64,000 bases of DNA from Ichthyophthirius multifiliis (GCF_000220395.1 NW_004086962.1:27810-91809), one strand, 5' to 3'; counted from the first letter of the stretch, positions 1-14,509 are shown. Program-made: numbers and translations. The notes: generated by a model from the letters alone, not told the origin.

Positions 1-1307
1 TATTCTATATAAATATCCTTATCTTAAGGATAGAGTGGGAAAAAAGTTAAATCAACATCTGGACTATCCCAATTTCTAAATACGAAAAATTCCTAATTGA
101 TATCATCTTAAAGAATTTATTATTTAAGTTTTAAATCAATAAAAATATTATTATTATTTCCATTTAAAAATTCATTATAATTATGACTATTATTTTTTAA
201 ATTATCTCTTTTTTATAAAATAATAGTATAAGATTTTCCCATTTTATTATATATTTTTAATTTCCTTTATTATTATTATTTTTAAGGAAATTATTCAATA
301 TTTTAAACTTATTTTTTAATACTATATCTTTAATTTTCAGTATTTTTTACTAATATATTGGCTTTTTATTGCCTTTAAAAAGGTCCTTTATAAATATTTT
401 AATTATTAATAATATCATCTGATTATTAAATATTAATTATATTATCATTACAATTTTCTTCATTTTCTATATTTTCGAAAGATGCATCTTTATCTATAAA
501 ATCAAAGGAAAAATTTATTAATTTTTATTTTTTATCATCTTCTTTTTTCGTTATCTTCATATAGTCGATTCCTTCCACGATTTTAACTTCCATACAATCA
601 TACATATTCCCCAAATCATTTTTAATAAGTAAATTCTATGTATTTTCTTTCACGTTAAATACTAATTTTTGCAAATTTATATAGTTTTTAAGGACAATAT
701 CAACCTTTTCTTCTTTTAAAACATTCACTTTATACTCTGTTTAATTAAAATCATCATTAAAATTTATATTTTTTAATATAATCTTAAGATTCTCCACTAA
801 AACATTCTCGTTTTCACATTTATCATCAATTATATTCCTCGAAGCATCTAAAACAGAATTCCAAAGCGTATTCTTATCCTCATTAAGTTAATTAAAAAAG
901 ACTTCATTTTAATACTTTAAATCATTCTGAAATTCAACCAAATGTTATATTATGTCATTCAAAAAATTATTCGTTTAGAAAAATACAGTTTAAAGTTTTT
1001 CCCAATAATGGCTTACTATTTATTTATTTTTCTCTTTTTAGATAAAAATATCAGATATTTCTGCAATTTCCTTTATTAATTTAATCTAATGACCATTGTG
1101 TTCTTCATGTAGACATTAAGGGCAGATTGGAAGTAGGGATTTTGAACAACTTTTGTCTACACAAATAAATATTAGTTCAAATGATTAATGTTTTTTTGAT
1201 TTTTAACAATTGTTAGTATATTTTATTATTTAAGTAGATGGATTTAGCTAAGATAGAAGATTATTGCGTTAGAAAATAGGTAAATTTGATTGTTAGAAAG
1301 AACTCAT
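1..1307 (-). CDS. B-box-like zinc-finger protein, partial (C-terminus beyond the window edge)
   Basis: With TAA/TAG read as Gln the frame is open without a TGA from the ATG at 1305-1307 down to base 1, about 435 codons. Near residues 49-73 there is a zinc-ligand pattern: CVDKSC, then CPQCLHEEHNGH with C62, C65, H67, H70 and H73. This resembles the B-box found after RING domains or alone in many ciliate proteins. The rest is Asn/Lys/Glu/Asp-rich and probably helical, with no enzyme motif that I recognise. B-boxes usually mediate protein-protein contacts. The finger and the open frame are seen; the B-box assignment is by pattern and the cellular role is unknown. The C-terminus is not in the window. 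Confidence 0.7.
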
Positions 1308-3570
1308 TCTTATTATTATTTATTATGAATTAATTACTTAAAATTTTTATGTAATTAATTATATATATAAGAAATTTAATTAAATTTTATTTAATTAAAT
1401 ATTATAATATTTATAAATATATATATATATATATTATTTAATTTATATATATTTTATTTTATATAATTTTACTATATAATGTATTATTAATAATTTTTCA
1501 TTCTTTAAAAATACTTTTTTTATTATATCATTATTTATATTTATTTTTTTATTTTTATTATATTATATATATATATAAAATATTAATTAATTAACCATTC
1601 AAAATTTAATTTTTTCTACAAATAAATAATAAATTAATTTATTTTATATAATTTTTAATTATTAATTATTTTATATAATTAATTTATTCATAGTTTTGGT
1701 TTTATATTTAATATATTTTTTGCATAAAAATTCATATGTTTTTCTTATGTAATATAACCTATCTTATATTATTTATAATAATAAAATTAAATAATTAATA
1801 TTAAAAATTTATTTACTATTTACAAACTTTATTCAAGTTTTTCTGTAATACTTAAAGTTGATTTATAGCAATTTTTTATTAGCATTCCTATTTAAGTTAA
1901 ATTACTAACTAATCTTTAATAATAATTTTATTTTATTTTTGTTAATATTTTACATAAGTTAAACTTCTTATTATTATTTTGGATTAAGTATTTTGTATTT
2001 AAATAAGATTAACCTATATGTAATAATGTACAAAGCCCTCTTGTAAATTTTCTTTCAAACCATAAATTATTAACACCGATAATTTATTAATTTTTATTGA
2101 AAATTACTTATTTATTTAATTATAATAATGTTATTTTGTATATAAAATATAATTATATGTATTTTCTTTTTTTAAAAAGCTTATTTTTATTAAAAATATT
2201 TACATAAATAAAATATAGTGAAATCGTTTTTTTGCATATTATTTAAAATTACTTTTTATATCAATTAATATTTATTTTTTTAAAAAATAATATTAATTAT
2301 TATAAATACGTTTCATATTTTCTAAAGAAACATTTTAATTTTGTTAATTAAGTAAACTAACCATAGCTGGCTTTTTTTAAAATTAAAATATTAAAAAATG
2401 ATTAATAATTCCAATAATTTATACAGCGTTTAAATTGTTTAATGGAACTAAAATATATTAACTTTGTTTTTAATTGAATTATTATATTATTAAATTAATT
2501 TGTTGCTTGTTCATATTTTTAAATTTTTGTTTTATATATATATTAATAAAATATTTATGTGTATATAATATATTATTATTAATTTTTGATTCTTTTTTAA
2601 TTATAATATAATTATATATAAAAATAAAGAATTGAAATCTATTTTATTTTTAAAAAAGAAAAAATGAATTAAAATTAACAATATTATTACAATACAAACT
2701 CGTAATATTTTTTAGATTTAAGATAGTATAATGACAATACTTAAAGAAACATAATTAATTCAAGTGATAATGTGTAAAATAAGTAAGAATAGTTTACCAT
2801 TTATATATTTTTTAAATTTCTATAAAAAATAATATAGTAATAATTATTAAGAGTAACTGAATAGATAATATAGTTTTTTGTAAAGAAGACAATTAACTAT
2901 TAGCTTTAATTAGTAAATTGAAAATTAAAATAATTAAATACAAATAGAAAATAATGAATAATAAAATAATAATGAATAAGATTAGATTGGGTAATCTAAT
3001 ACTATTTTAAATTTAAATTAAAATAAAATGATTCTTTAAAAAAAAATTGTTTATATATTATCTATGAATTAAATTTTTGTTTAAGTTTTCTTCATATTTT
3101 ATTTTGCTGAATTAAAGTGGAATTTGTCTTTTTTATATAAATTTGTTTATTTATGGATAGTTGATATCTTTTATCTAATATTCATTTCGATTAACTTAAA
3201 AAATAAGTAATTTTTTGTCTATAAAATATCATATTTATATATTAATATTAATAGTTTCTCAGAAAAAAGAATTACCTTAAAAAAATTTTTTTTCAAATAT
3301 TTAGATATTATGTAAATCTTTTCTTTTAAAGTAAATTAAAAAAAAAATAAACAAACAATATTAAAATTTAATAAATAATAGGTTTTTCTTATAATTCGTA
3401 TAAGTGTAATTAAATATAATTTTACAATAGTTCCATGTATATATTTTGTAATAAATTTATTAAAATCATTTAAAACAATATATAAAAGTATAAAAAAGGA
3501 TTATTAAATAATTTCTAAATCAGTAAAAAAAAAAATTAAAAATAAATAAAATATATATAAAATAGATAAA
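1308..3570. other. AT-rich intergenic stretch, no gene seen
   Basis: About 2.2 kb of nearly pure A/T between two divergently transcribed genes. It has (TA)n patches around 1416-1434 and 1567-1578 and many A and T runs. Reading both strands with the ciliate code I find no sustained biased frame or recognisable motif. It probably carries both 5' flanks and promoters, but ciliate promoters lack a motif I could call. Confidence 0.6.
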
Positions 3571-5386
3571 ATGTACTGCTAAAGTATTTTTAACAATATA
3601 AATTATTTTCATCTCGATTAAATCAGAAAATTAAGTAGATTGGAAATGGAAGGAGATATTTTGGACTTATTGGATATATTTTGCTTTAATGATAGGAATT
3701 AATTTAGGTTTCATTATAGTTATATTATCTAAATTATATTCTAAATGCACAGATGATGATATTTATAATTACGAATGTAGATATTATTAAATAATATTAT
3801 TTATTTATTATTAAAGTAAAAGGATTGTTTTGGTTATTTTTAATGCTAAATGGGGTAACTGTGAATACTACAATATATATAAGTTCTTTCATATGTTATA
3901 AAGATTATTAAGATATGGATTAAGTATTATTTAGTTTTAAATATTCTTTTATTTTTACAGTTTTTTTCTTAACTTATACTATTTATTCTATAAATGATAT
4001 ATCGTATTTTTTTATAATTTGTATTTATATTATTTATTTTATTTTTATTTAAAAAAAATATATAATTACTTATATCATATTTTTATATATAGATTTTTTT
4101 TCAATTAAATTATTTTTGACGAGGAAGATAATATTTCTAATAAAAAAAATGTTTAAGAATAAATAAATTAATAATAAAATACAATTTAAAGGCATGAAAG
4201 TGCAATTAATAATTATAATTATGATTTAGAAGGAGTTGATAATTAATAATAATAAATATAAAAGAAAAAAGTGATATGGATAAAATAATTATTAAAAAAT
4301 TAATATTTATAATAAGCAGTTTAAACTATATTTTTTTTAGTAATAATATTATTTTTTATATAAATAATAAAAAAAAATATAGGAAAAACTATCTTCTACT
4401 TATTACAAATTGATTTTTAAATAAATATTATAAAAAAAAAGAATGAAAAATAAAATGAAATAAATACAAGTAAAATAAAAATTAAAATAATTATATATAT
4501 ATAAAAAAAAGAAAGCTTTAGTCTAATAAATTTACGTTTAAAATTTAAAGGTTTATTAAACCGTGAAAATACAAAAGAAAAAATACAAACTAAAATTTAA
4601 ACTAAAAAACTGTTTTGAAAAAAAAGTCTTTAAATACGAAATTAAAACTATTATAAATTACTTAAGAAGTGAATAAAATTTATGATAATTTTATAAAAAG
4701 TGAAAAAGGGAAATAAATTTTTTAGAAAATATAATAAAATTAAGAAGAGGAAAGTAAAAAAAAAACAGCATTAATAAAATAAGCTTTAAAGTCAAAAATT
4801 ATAATACAGATACTAATGAAAAAAGAGATATGTAAAGTAGATAAAACTCTATTCCTAGTCTTTTAAATAATAGTTATTATAAATAATAATGTAAAAATTA
4901 ATAAATATACTAATCAAAATAAAGTAAAACTAATGTTAATTTGTGTATTATATGCTTTATTAATTAATCAGATGCTGTATATATGCCATGTGGACATGGA
5001 GGTAAAAAAATTATTATATTTATTGTGAAATATATTTTTTGTTAAAAAGGTATATGTTATAATTGTTCAAACGAAATAATTTAAAAAAATAATGAATGCT
5101 ATTTATGTAGAAAAGTATTATTTTTAAATAGATATTATTATTATATTAATATAATTATATAAAAAGAAAATATAAAATATTTTACAAATTGATTAAAAAG
5201 AATAAAATAAAAAAATATAATAAGTAATAAGTATAGGATTAGTAATAAATTAAGAAAAAAAAAAAAAAAAAAAAAAAAACTAGAAAATATTATATAAAAT
5301 AATAATATAAATAATACTATTAATTAATAAAATAGTAATATAAATGATAATAGTATAAAAAATAATATAGATTAAAAAAGATTATA

Positions 5387-5426
<40 letters not shown>

Positions 5427-5920
5427 GTATTAATATTGATGATAAAAATAAAAACAGTATATAATTATAATAAATATTTACTTAAAATTCATGTATATTA
5501 ACAAATAAAAATAATTAAGAATATAACGAAAATATTAAGAACCATTCAAACATTTAAATATAATATAATATAATTAAATAAAATTAATAAAATAATTACA
5601 TTAGCAAAAATAATTTTTTAAATAATAATGATGATATACAATAAGATTTTAGAATTAATAAATAACTTATTCATTTTAATGAAAAAGATTATGATATTGA
5701 AAGTGAACCAAAAATATAAATATTTAATTCTCATAATATTAATTTAGCTTTTAATTTATTTAGTCTTAATTCATAAGAAATAAATATTTACAATCCTTAT
5801 ATTTAAGAATATCAATGTAATTTTAATAATTCGAATTTTTAAAAATTTGAAGAAAATATTTCTGATTCATAAGATAATTTACCAAACAAATAAATTAATC
5901 AATTTTTTAATTATAAATGA
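3571..5920 (+). CDS. Membrane RING-finger (C3HC4) protein, multi-exon
   Basis: The N-terminal half encodes hydrophobic segments: one near 3665-3740 containing WIYFALMIGINLGFII, then one starting FWLFLMLNGVTVN near 3831, and further TM-like stretches to about 4410. The C-terminal half carries a RING finger split by an intron at about 5002-5048: CIIC, then MPCGHGG, then after splicing ICYNC and ECYLC. A second short intron (about 5118-5168) follows the last Cys. The tail is Gln/Asn-rich with an (AAT)n tract near 5391-5430, ending at TGA 5918-5920. This layout matches a ciliate family of multi-pass membrane proteins with a C-terminal RING, probable E3 ubiquitin ligases. An early intron (about 3776-3815) is needed to join the frames. 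The start is uncertain: the ATG at 3571 is the nearest candidate but is not in frame without a further splice or indel. Confidence 0.8.
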
Positions 5921-7401
5921 TTATATTTTATAATTTTATTAATTATTATATTATATAAATTTCATAAAAAAAATATATAATAAGTTTTATTTTATAAAGA
6001 TATTATTTTTTTTTTATTCTTTTATAATAAATTTGAAATTAATTTTATTATTTTTTTTGAAATAAATTTTATTATTTAATAATATAAAATAATTTAGAAT
6101 TAATAAGTAATATAATATAAAAAATAAATAAAATAAAAAAAAAAAAATCATTAAATGAAAAATTAAAATAATCATACATATTATTTAAAAGTAATGATTT
6201 ACATCTTAATTATATTAAATATATTTTAAGATATAATAAGATTTAATTTTTTTAAATAAACTTTAAAATGTAAAAATATTAATAATTTTTTTAATATATA
6301 TTTATATATATATATATATACATATTTTTACTAATATATTTTTTTTATATATGTTTTATTAATATAAATGAAAATATAATATAAAGTTAATTTAAAATAT
6401 TGAAATATATTTATTTTTTAAAAAATGTTTTATGTATTCTCTAATAATAAAAAATTTTAAAATAAAAAACTAAAATCTAATATTATGTAAATTTAAGAAT
6501 TTTTTATTCAAAAATTTTTTTTAAGATATTTATTCTTTAATTATCTATTATTTTTAATTTACAATGTTTTTAATATTTTTATTTACTTATATTGTTTTAA
6601 ATATAATAAAAGAATAAAATTAAAAATGGATATATAATTTATAGATTTTTATTCTTTCATAATTTTTTAATTTTTTTAATTATATATATAATATAAAATA
6701 AATTGATTTTAATTATATATTGTCCTTATTTTATTATTTTATATATATTTTTAATAATAAAAGAATTTTTTTTTCTTTTACAAATTTTGAAAGCGTTTTA
6801 TTTAAAGATTTAATAAATAACAAGTATTATTATATAAAAGTAAATAAAACAAAAAATAATTTCAACTTTATCATAAAAAAAAGGTATAGCTAATAAAAAT
6901 AAAAATATATATAAATTTGAAAAGTAATTTTCAATTTATATATATATATATATTAATTATAAGAAATTATAAAATATATAAATTTCTTTTATAGTTTAAT
7001 TAATAGAAAAATAAAAAAAGTCTATAAAAAATTAAATATTTTACATATAATCATTTCTTTATTAACTTTTTTAAATATTTTTAATATTATTAGAAATAGA
7101 AAAATAAAAACTAAAAATAATAAAAGAATTATTTTGCACTCTATATATCTGGAAAATGTTAAAAATAATAAAATTTAAACAAAAAAATATAAAAAAATAA
7201 ATAATAAATATATAATTGTCTTTAAACAAAAAATTTCCTCTTAAAAAATAAAAAGGAAAAAAAGTAAAAAAAATAAAAAAGCAACAAAGACAACGATAAT
7301 TAAAACAAAAAAACTTCCTTTTTTATCTAGCACTTTACCTATATATAAAAATTAATTTTTTAACTATAAAAAATCTCCTCTTATCGTACTTTAAAAAAAA
7401 A
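5921..7401. other. AT-rich intergenic stretch
   Basis: About 1.5 kb of A/T-dominated sequence with (TA)n patches (for example 6300-6320 and 6939-6952). No conserved frame was seen on either strand under the ciliate code. It should hold the 3' flank of the RING gene and the promoter of the next one. Confidence 0.55.
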
Positions 7402-8530
7402 ATGTAATAACTAATAAACAACGAAATAATAAACTAAAACTGTATTTTATTTATAAATGCTATTGAAATCCTCAAAAGTAATCCAGCTCTTTATCTAGAA
7501 AACGAGACTAAATTAAAAGATTTAATATAAAAAGTCTAAGAAAACATATCTCTTTTTTACAAAGGATGTATTTATATATGCTCTTTATTGTTAAACATAA
7601 ACTAAAGGATAGCTTCGTATTTTTCTGTTTCCTTCATTTAAGAAATAACGAATTAATTTAGTGAAACAGATGAAGATGCTTTAAATGTGATTGTTCAAAT
7701 ATACATAGCTAATCCTGAAATGGAAATTAACAAAAACTTCATAAATAAAATATTAACTTTTGATACATATAATGTTAAATAATTAGGAATTATAAGCCGC
7801 TTTTCAAAGTGTTTTCATAAAAAATTTAATAAGAATAAAACAGAATTGCTCAAAAGAATGATTTTAAATAATATGGAATTATTAGAATAACATTAAAATT
7901 TGTATTTAATTTATATATCTATATTATAAGAGATGAATTGTGGAAAAATGCTATATAATAAATATAAAGTATTGGAAAAACTATTTTATTTTTTTGAAAA
8001 AAACCACAGTAATAATTTGGCTTGTATAAGTAAATTAATTGTAAAAATAGGAGAAAAAAATTCTTAAAAACTTTTTAATTGGATTTTAAATTATGGAATT
8101 AAGATTAATTGCGGATTTTCTTATTAAATTTTAGTTAGATTGTTTGATTAATAATTTATTTTAGAAAATATATAAATTATTAGTTAGAAAATTAAAAATA
8201 ATGATGAAAACATAGAAATAAATGCATATTTATATAAGATAATAGAATTTGGATTTTCTAAAGAAAATCAAGATTGTTAAAATTTACTTAGAATTCTTTG
8301 TTAAAATAAAATTTTGTAAAATTTATATATATTGTACTTTAAAAGTACCTAAAATATTATTACTGAATAAATTTAGGGGGCTTTATTAGATTTTGTATAG
8401 TGTATTATATTAATATTTTAAAATGGATTAGTAAAAAATAATTAGTTTAATATAGTTTTATAGTAATTATAGTGTTTAGGATTTTTAGAAGAGATATACA
8501 AAAATAAGCACTTGCTTAAAAAAAATATTA

Positions 8531-8566
<36 letters not shown>

Positions 8567-8599
8567 TAATAATAATAATAATATTAATAATTGAGTTGA
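7402..8599 (+). CDS. Unrecognised alpha-helical (ARM/HEAT-like) protein
   Basis: An open frame begins at ATG 7402 (M-Q-Q-L-I-N-N-E) and runs for about 380 codons without TGA. The protein alternates hydrophobic and polar residues in helix-length blocks of about 40 residues (for example CILFINAIEILKSNPALYLE, then a block with FYKGCIYICSLLLNINQRIA). This resembles an armadillo/HEAT-type solenoid, but I cannot name a family. Near 8530-8576 it enters (TAA)n repeats that would be polyGln. Literally, the frame stays open to TGA 8884-8886, but the sequence after about 8600 looks non-coding. TGA triplets at 8592 and 8597 in the neighbouring frames are the more likely end, so I placed it there. No signal peptide or TM segment. 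Confidence 0.6.
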
Positions 8600-9370
8600 A
8601 TTATAATTTTTTTATTTTATAAAAAACATTCCTATTTTAATATCTTGCTTTTATTTTTTTTTTCTATTAAGTTGTATTTTAGGAGAAAAAAAATAAAATG
8701 TTAAAATCAAATATAGGAATAGTATTTTAGTATTTTAAAATAAAAATATTTAAAAAAAATATATTAATTACATAAAGTAATGTTTTTATATAAAAATATT
8801 AAATCATTTTTGCATTTTTAATTATTTTTTTATTATATATATTTTATTAAAATATAATATATTTTATTTTATTTTTTATTTTTTGAAAGTAATTTTATTA
8901 AATATATTCTTTTATAAAGAATTTTAGTATATTTAAATAAAAATAAATTTAAATTTTTTTATATTTATTTTAAAAATTTCAAATAATATTTTAAATTAAC
9001 AGAGAATAAAATTATAATTTTAGCTTTTTTATAAAAATATCAAAATTATTTTTAATAAAATATTTACTTTTCTTACTTTTCTATTTAAAATAAAATATAT
9101 AAACAATATAAAAATTAAAATAAATATATTATTAATTGATTAATTATTTTTTATTTTTTAAATAAAATATAATATTTCTTTTATTAAAAATAAAATATTT
9201 CATATAAATTTATCTATGATTTTTTTTGTTTGCATCAAATATATTTAATAAAAAATGTTAATATATATTATTTTTTAATTATTATTTTAATAATATTAAT
9301 TTTATTTTAATTTTGAATATATATATTAATAATTCTGATAAAATATTTTTTTAATAAAAACATTTAACTA
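8600..9370. other. AT-rich intergenic stretch
   Basis: A/T-only sequence with A and T homopolymers between two genes transcribed in the same direction. The preceding frame is nominally open to 8886 but its composition there is not protein-like. Nothing else recognised. Confidence 0.5.
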
Positions 9371-10582
9371 ATGGGAAACAAATAAGAATAAAGTATAAAA
9401 AATTATATGAAATTCAATAAAAATATGAAAGAAAAAATGCTAGTTAATTTAAAATAATCTAAATAGCAAATATAATTAATATTTTAAGATAATAAAATAT
9501 TATTTTCACTTAAAAATATTTAAAATATAATCGAATATTTAAAATATATGAAAGAATTTTAACCTTATTCTAAACAAATAATACTATTTATTGAAAACTA
9601 TAACTCATATTAATAAACAGATTTAATATAATAATTAAACTGGAGTTAGTTTTGTTAATAATTAAATACTTTGGTTTTATTAAAAGAAAAATCAAAAGAA
9701 AATCAAATTTCATGTTTTCCAGAAAATCAAATAAAAAATTAAAAAATAAAAGCCTTAGATATAGAAAATGAATAAGAATTATTATAAGAAGATAATTCTA
9801 TTGTAAATTAATTTAAAATATATATATAAAAATATAATTCAAGTTTTATATAAATATGTAATATTTTTGAACAAGTTTTTATTAATAAAAATACTAATTA
9901 TTTGTTAAAAATTAATAAAGAGAATATTAAAAATGATATAAATTAATTTTCTATTTTTTGCAATTTTTTAATAAATGAGCTTTTAGAAAATTTAAATTAA
10001 TAATGCTTATTTTAAAGGCATAATTTTTGTAAAATCAGTATTATGTTTTTATTTAAAAATAATCAAAGTTTTGTTAAAAAAATATAGGATATTTATTTCA
10101 AAGGTTTAAAATATTAAATTGATGTTATTAATAAAAATATTTAGGATATTAAAAATGTTGATATTAAAAAATTAATTCCATATTAAGAATTATGTATGGT
10201 TAATAAATAAATTCCTTACATAAATTCGCTTAAATATTTAAATAGAATTTAAAAGTTAAATAATCCTTTTGATGTAATTTTTAAAATTGAAAAATTGAAA
10301 AAACTTTTAATTTAAGAAATATAGGAATATAATTTAAATATATTAAGATAATAAAAAAATAATATTATTATAGGTTCTGATTAAATAAATATTCTATATT
10401 TTTATTTAATTGCTAATTCGAAAAATTAAAATTTATATATAAACTTAAAAATTATTGAAGATATATTTAGTGATTATTTATTTTAAGATGAAGAATAATA
10501 ATATAACTTTTGCTAAATGTTAAGCGTTTACTATAGCATATCTAATTTAGACAAATAGTAAATAGAATAACTTTATTTATGA
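9371..10582 (+). CDS. VPS9-domain protein, probable Rab5-family GEF
   Basis: Single intron-free frame from ATG 9371 to TGA 10580-10582, 403 residues with TAA/TAG as Gln. The C-terminal third carries the VPS9 signature. A helix near residues 275-300 (CMVNKQIPYINSLKYLNRIQ) is followed from residue 335 by GSDQINILYFYLIANSKNQN, where the Asp and the aliphatic strand match the GADDLLP...YVIIKA block of VPS9 proteins, and then by a closing helix ending YNFCQMLSVYYSI. VPS9 domains catalyse nucleotide exchange on Rab5-type GTPases in early endocytosis. The N-terminal two thirds are Asn/Lys/Gln-rich helices with no RIN1-, Rabex- or ANKRD27-type domain that I can see. A downstream in-frame ATG at 9437 is an alternative start. 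The family call is from motif pattern; the partner GTPase is inferred. Confidence 0.75.
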
Positions 10583-10833
10583 ATTTTCGTGTATATTTAA
10601 ATATAAATATCAATTAATAATAGTTTTTTTATATAATAAATATCTATAATTTATATTTCTATATTATATATGTATATTTATTTTATTCAATTATTTAATA
10701 ATGTTTAATATTTTTTCAAATATAAGTTATTTTTTTTTTATTTTTAAAAAATAAATAAATATAAAAAATATATTACATATTTTTTTAATTAAAATAAAAT
10801 TAATAACAATACTAATTAAAAAATTTAATATAA

Positions 10834-11298
10834 ATGAAAAAAAATTATTTAGAATAAGAATATTTAGTCAATTAAGAGCTTTAAACTGATTTAGTCAAAA
10901 ACAATAGTTATAGATAAAAATTATAAAATAAGATATAAGAAATAAATTCTAATAACAATAATAATTTAGAAGAAAAAGAAAACAAACAAAAAAATTTTAT
11001 TATGTAAATATATAAATATTCGAAAAGAATATTACATTTAAAATAAATAAAAAAAATAAAGTTAAAAAAATAATAAAGCTAAAAATAGTCAAATATATAA
11101 GTATAGAATAAAAAAGTTAAAAAAATAATTAATTATAAAAATAACAGCATAAACAGAATGTACAGCATAGACCATAAACAAGTATTTCAAAAAGAAATAT
11201 TATTGGCGGAACAAATCATTATGCCATCTAATAAGAAGCAAACAAATTCAAATAAAAATACACTTAATATGAAAAAGTAAAATATAAAAAAAATATAT

Positions 11299-11329
<31 letters not shown>

Positions 11330-13249
11330 AATATTATTTTTTTATAAATATATTTTTTTTTTATAACTATTAAATAAAACTATTTTATTTTAATTATATA
11401 CATCTTTTAAGGAAAAATTATTTGAAGAACTTTTATATTCTAAAGATAAAATAAATTAATTAACTTAAGAAAATAATTAATATAAAACTTCATATGTAAA
11501 TATTAAAAGAGAAATTGCTAAATATGAAAAAGTTATTGAAGAATTATAAGCTAGTGGAAATTTAAAAAGTTTAAATACAAAATTTTCTACTGAAGTACAT
11601 AATATAAATATAATTTTAGTTTACATATATATTTATAAAAAATAAAATATAAAACATAGAGTTTTTTGTATATAAATTTGAAAAAATAAATAAAAGAATT
11701 ATAAGAGGAAATAAAATATAAATCAGATGAAATAAAAGAATATAAAAAAAATGCAAAGTATACAAAATATTTAGAAATCGAATAAGAAAAAAGATGTTTT
11801 ATGGACGAAACTATAAGATTAAAAAATATAGTTGAATAAATATAAGATTAATTATAAGAACAAGTTATTTAGAATGAAAATTATATTTAGTTGTAAAATT
11901 AAAATACTATAAATCAAAATATAATTGATATGTTGAGATAAAATAATAAAGAATTAGAGGAAGAAAATAAAGAAAATAAAAGAAATTTAAAAAGCTAATA
12001 AGAAATAATAGAAAAGCTAAAACTTTAAAATGCTATTTTAAAAAAAGATCTTAATTAACAAAATAAAAACTATAAAACTTTAGAAAAACAGAATGAAATT
12101 TTTACCAAAATTAATAGTAGTACATAAAGAACAACAAGTAATTAAGAAAATACTATTAATAATTAATTAGATATCGAATTGTGTGATTTTTAAATTAAAT
12201 ATAATATGATAAATTAAAAGGTTTCTTATTAAGAATTAACATTGGTATTTTTTATTATTATTATTAGTATTATTTAGTTTAAATATTTTTTTATAAAATT
12301 TAAGAAATTTTTAGAAAATTAAAGTAAGATTACTAGATAATAACTTTCTGAAATATTATAAAAGTATTTATTATTAATTATTTATTTTTAAATAAATATA
12401 ATATATTTTTCTATAATTACTTTTAATTTTATACTAGAAAATATTTGACAATTAAAGATTAGAAGATATTATAAAAATATACACTTTTTTTAACTGATAA
12501 TGAGAAAGATTTAAATAAAAATGTTAATGTATAAAACGTAAAAAATAAATTTTCTTAAGGAATACAAGAATATTTTATAGAAAACATTGAAGATTAATCT
12601 ACATAAAATGAAGTTTAAAATGTAAAAAAAGAAAAATTTCAAAAAATTTAAATAAAAAAAGATATTAAAATTTCATATTTAAGATTTCAAAAATTAATTA
12701 GAAGGCATTTTTAATTTTAGTGATTTAAATAAATTATTAGTTTAATTGAAAATCGATTTCAGTTTAAATGCTTTTGATTTATTAATGTTAAAATGTTATT
12801 AAGTTAGTTAAGGAAATTTAATGAAAATTCCTTTAAATGAAATTTTTTAAGCTTTTTTAAGCTAAAATAAGCCATATGTGAATAAAAAAAATACTATAGA
12901 ATAAATTGAAGAGGAAAATGTTGAGATTTATAAGAAAGATAAAGAAAAATCTAAAAATAAAATATAAAATGAATATTGTGATGAAGAAAAGAAATAATTA
13001 TAAGAAAAGGAAAATCAAAAAAATTTAGAAGAGGAAAAAAAAAATAAGAAGAAAATGAAATAAAAAAAAAGTAAGAGGAAGAAAAAAATAATAAGAAAAA
13101 AAAAGAAAATGAAGAAAAGAAAAAAAAGATGAAGAAAAGAAAAAAAAGAAGAAGAAAAAAATAAAAAAAAGAAGAAGAAATAGAAGAAGAAAGAAAAAAA
13201 AAAAAAGAAAAGAAGAAAAAAGAAAAAAATAAGAATTAAAAAAAAGAAA

Positions 13250-13280
<31 letters not shown>

Positions 13281-13787
13281 AAGAAGAAGAAAAGAAAAAA
13301 AAGAAGAAGAAGAAGAAAAGAAAGAAAAAGAAGAAAATAGTAAAAATAAAGAAGAAAATAGTAAAAAATAAGAAGAAGAAAAAAAAGAAGTAATCAAGAA
13401 AAAATAAGAATAAGAAGAAATAAATAAATAAGATTAAGACGAAGAACGTAGAAATAAATAATAATAAACAATAAAATCTAAAAAAAATGAGAATTATGCA
13501 TAAACTAAGTATTTATTTTTTTAAATGATAAGAACAAATACAAAAATTAATATATTTTATTATATATATAATAGTTAATTAGAGGAAGATTAATAATAAG
13601 AAAAATATCAATAAGATAAATTCGAAGAAATAGAAGAAGAAATTATTGTTAAAAAAATTGATAAAATATACTCAAATTAAAAACCTCAATTAAAATCTAA
13701 AGAATAAGTCTTAATTTATTTATTTTTTTAAATTATATTAATTTTTTATAAATATAGATTAATATAGATAAACTAAGTGATATATGA
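10834..13787 (+). CDS. Glu/Lys-rich coiled-coil protein, multi-exon
   Basis: Starts at ATG 10834 (M-K-K-N-Y-L-E-Q-E-Y-L-V-N-Q-E-L). Exons with strong heptad-like Glu/Lys/Leu/Gln composition are joined by short GT-AG introns, for example about 11278-11411 (the TA-rich block), 11601-11697, 12243-12300, 12362-12435 and 13511-13575. A middle block (about 12690-12860) is less charged, with leucine-rich helices (FSLNAFDLLMLKCYQ). From about 12950 to 13450 the protein becomes almost pure Glu/Lys, including a (GAA)n tract near 13256-13290. The frame is ambiguous across the long A runs at 13020-13210. A last small exon after an intron ending near 13756 gives NIDKLSDI and TGA 13785-13787. The likely role is structural or cytoskeletal, but no family is recognisable. 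Confidence 0.6.
13020..13440 (+). repeat. GAA/AAG-rich low-complexity tract coding Glu/Lys
   Basis: A purine-only strand of some 400 bases within the preceding coiled-coil gene, with a clean (GAA)n run at about 13256-13290. It encodes an acidic/basic Glu-Lys helix. The reading frame changes at least once across A runs at 13028-13070 and 13120-13210, so the exact protein there cannot be trusted. Confidence 0.75.
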
Positions 13788-14075
13788 AAAATTTATATAT
13801 AGCATATAAATGTAATTATGTTAAATTCTTATAAAGCAATAAATTATTTATATTTTATTCATTTAATAATATTTTTATAATATAAAAAAAAATATAAATT
13901 TAATAAAATATTTATTTTTTATAAAATAATTTTATTTTTTATATATAAAAGGATTTTTAATTTTTTATAATAATTAATTTAAATATTAATTTTTTTTTAA
14001 TTAATTATAAATTAATTAATTACATTTATAAAAAAAGCAAAAAATATAAATTTATACATAAATATTTTTTTTTTT

Positions 14076-14126
<51 letters not shown>

Positions 14127-14509
14127 ATGTTTTATTATCTTAAATAAAAATTATTATTATATTTCATATATATTAATTAAAGTTTCTTTTTTTATATTTT
14201 TTTTAATAATTATATAATTTTTATTCCTAGTTTTTATGTTATATAAGATTTAAATTTAAATGTTAATTTTTGAAGAAATTATCTCATTTATTATTAATTT
14301 TTATAATTAATTTTTTTATAATTTTAAATATATATTAATAAAATAATAATTAGAATAATATTATATTAAATCTAAATTATTATAATTCAAATAATATTTT
14401 TTTAAAAAAAATAATAATTATTTTAACTTAATTTAAAAGCAATTGATTAATACATAAAATTTAATATATTCTAACACAGAATTAATTAGTAAACATCAAA
14501 ATATTAATC

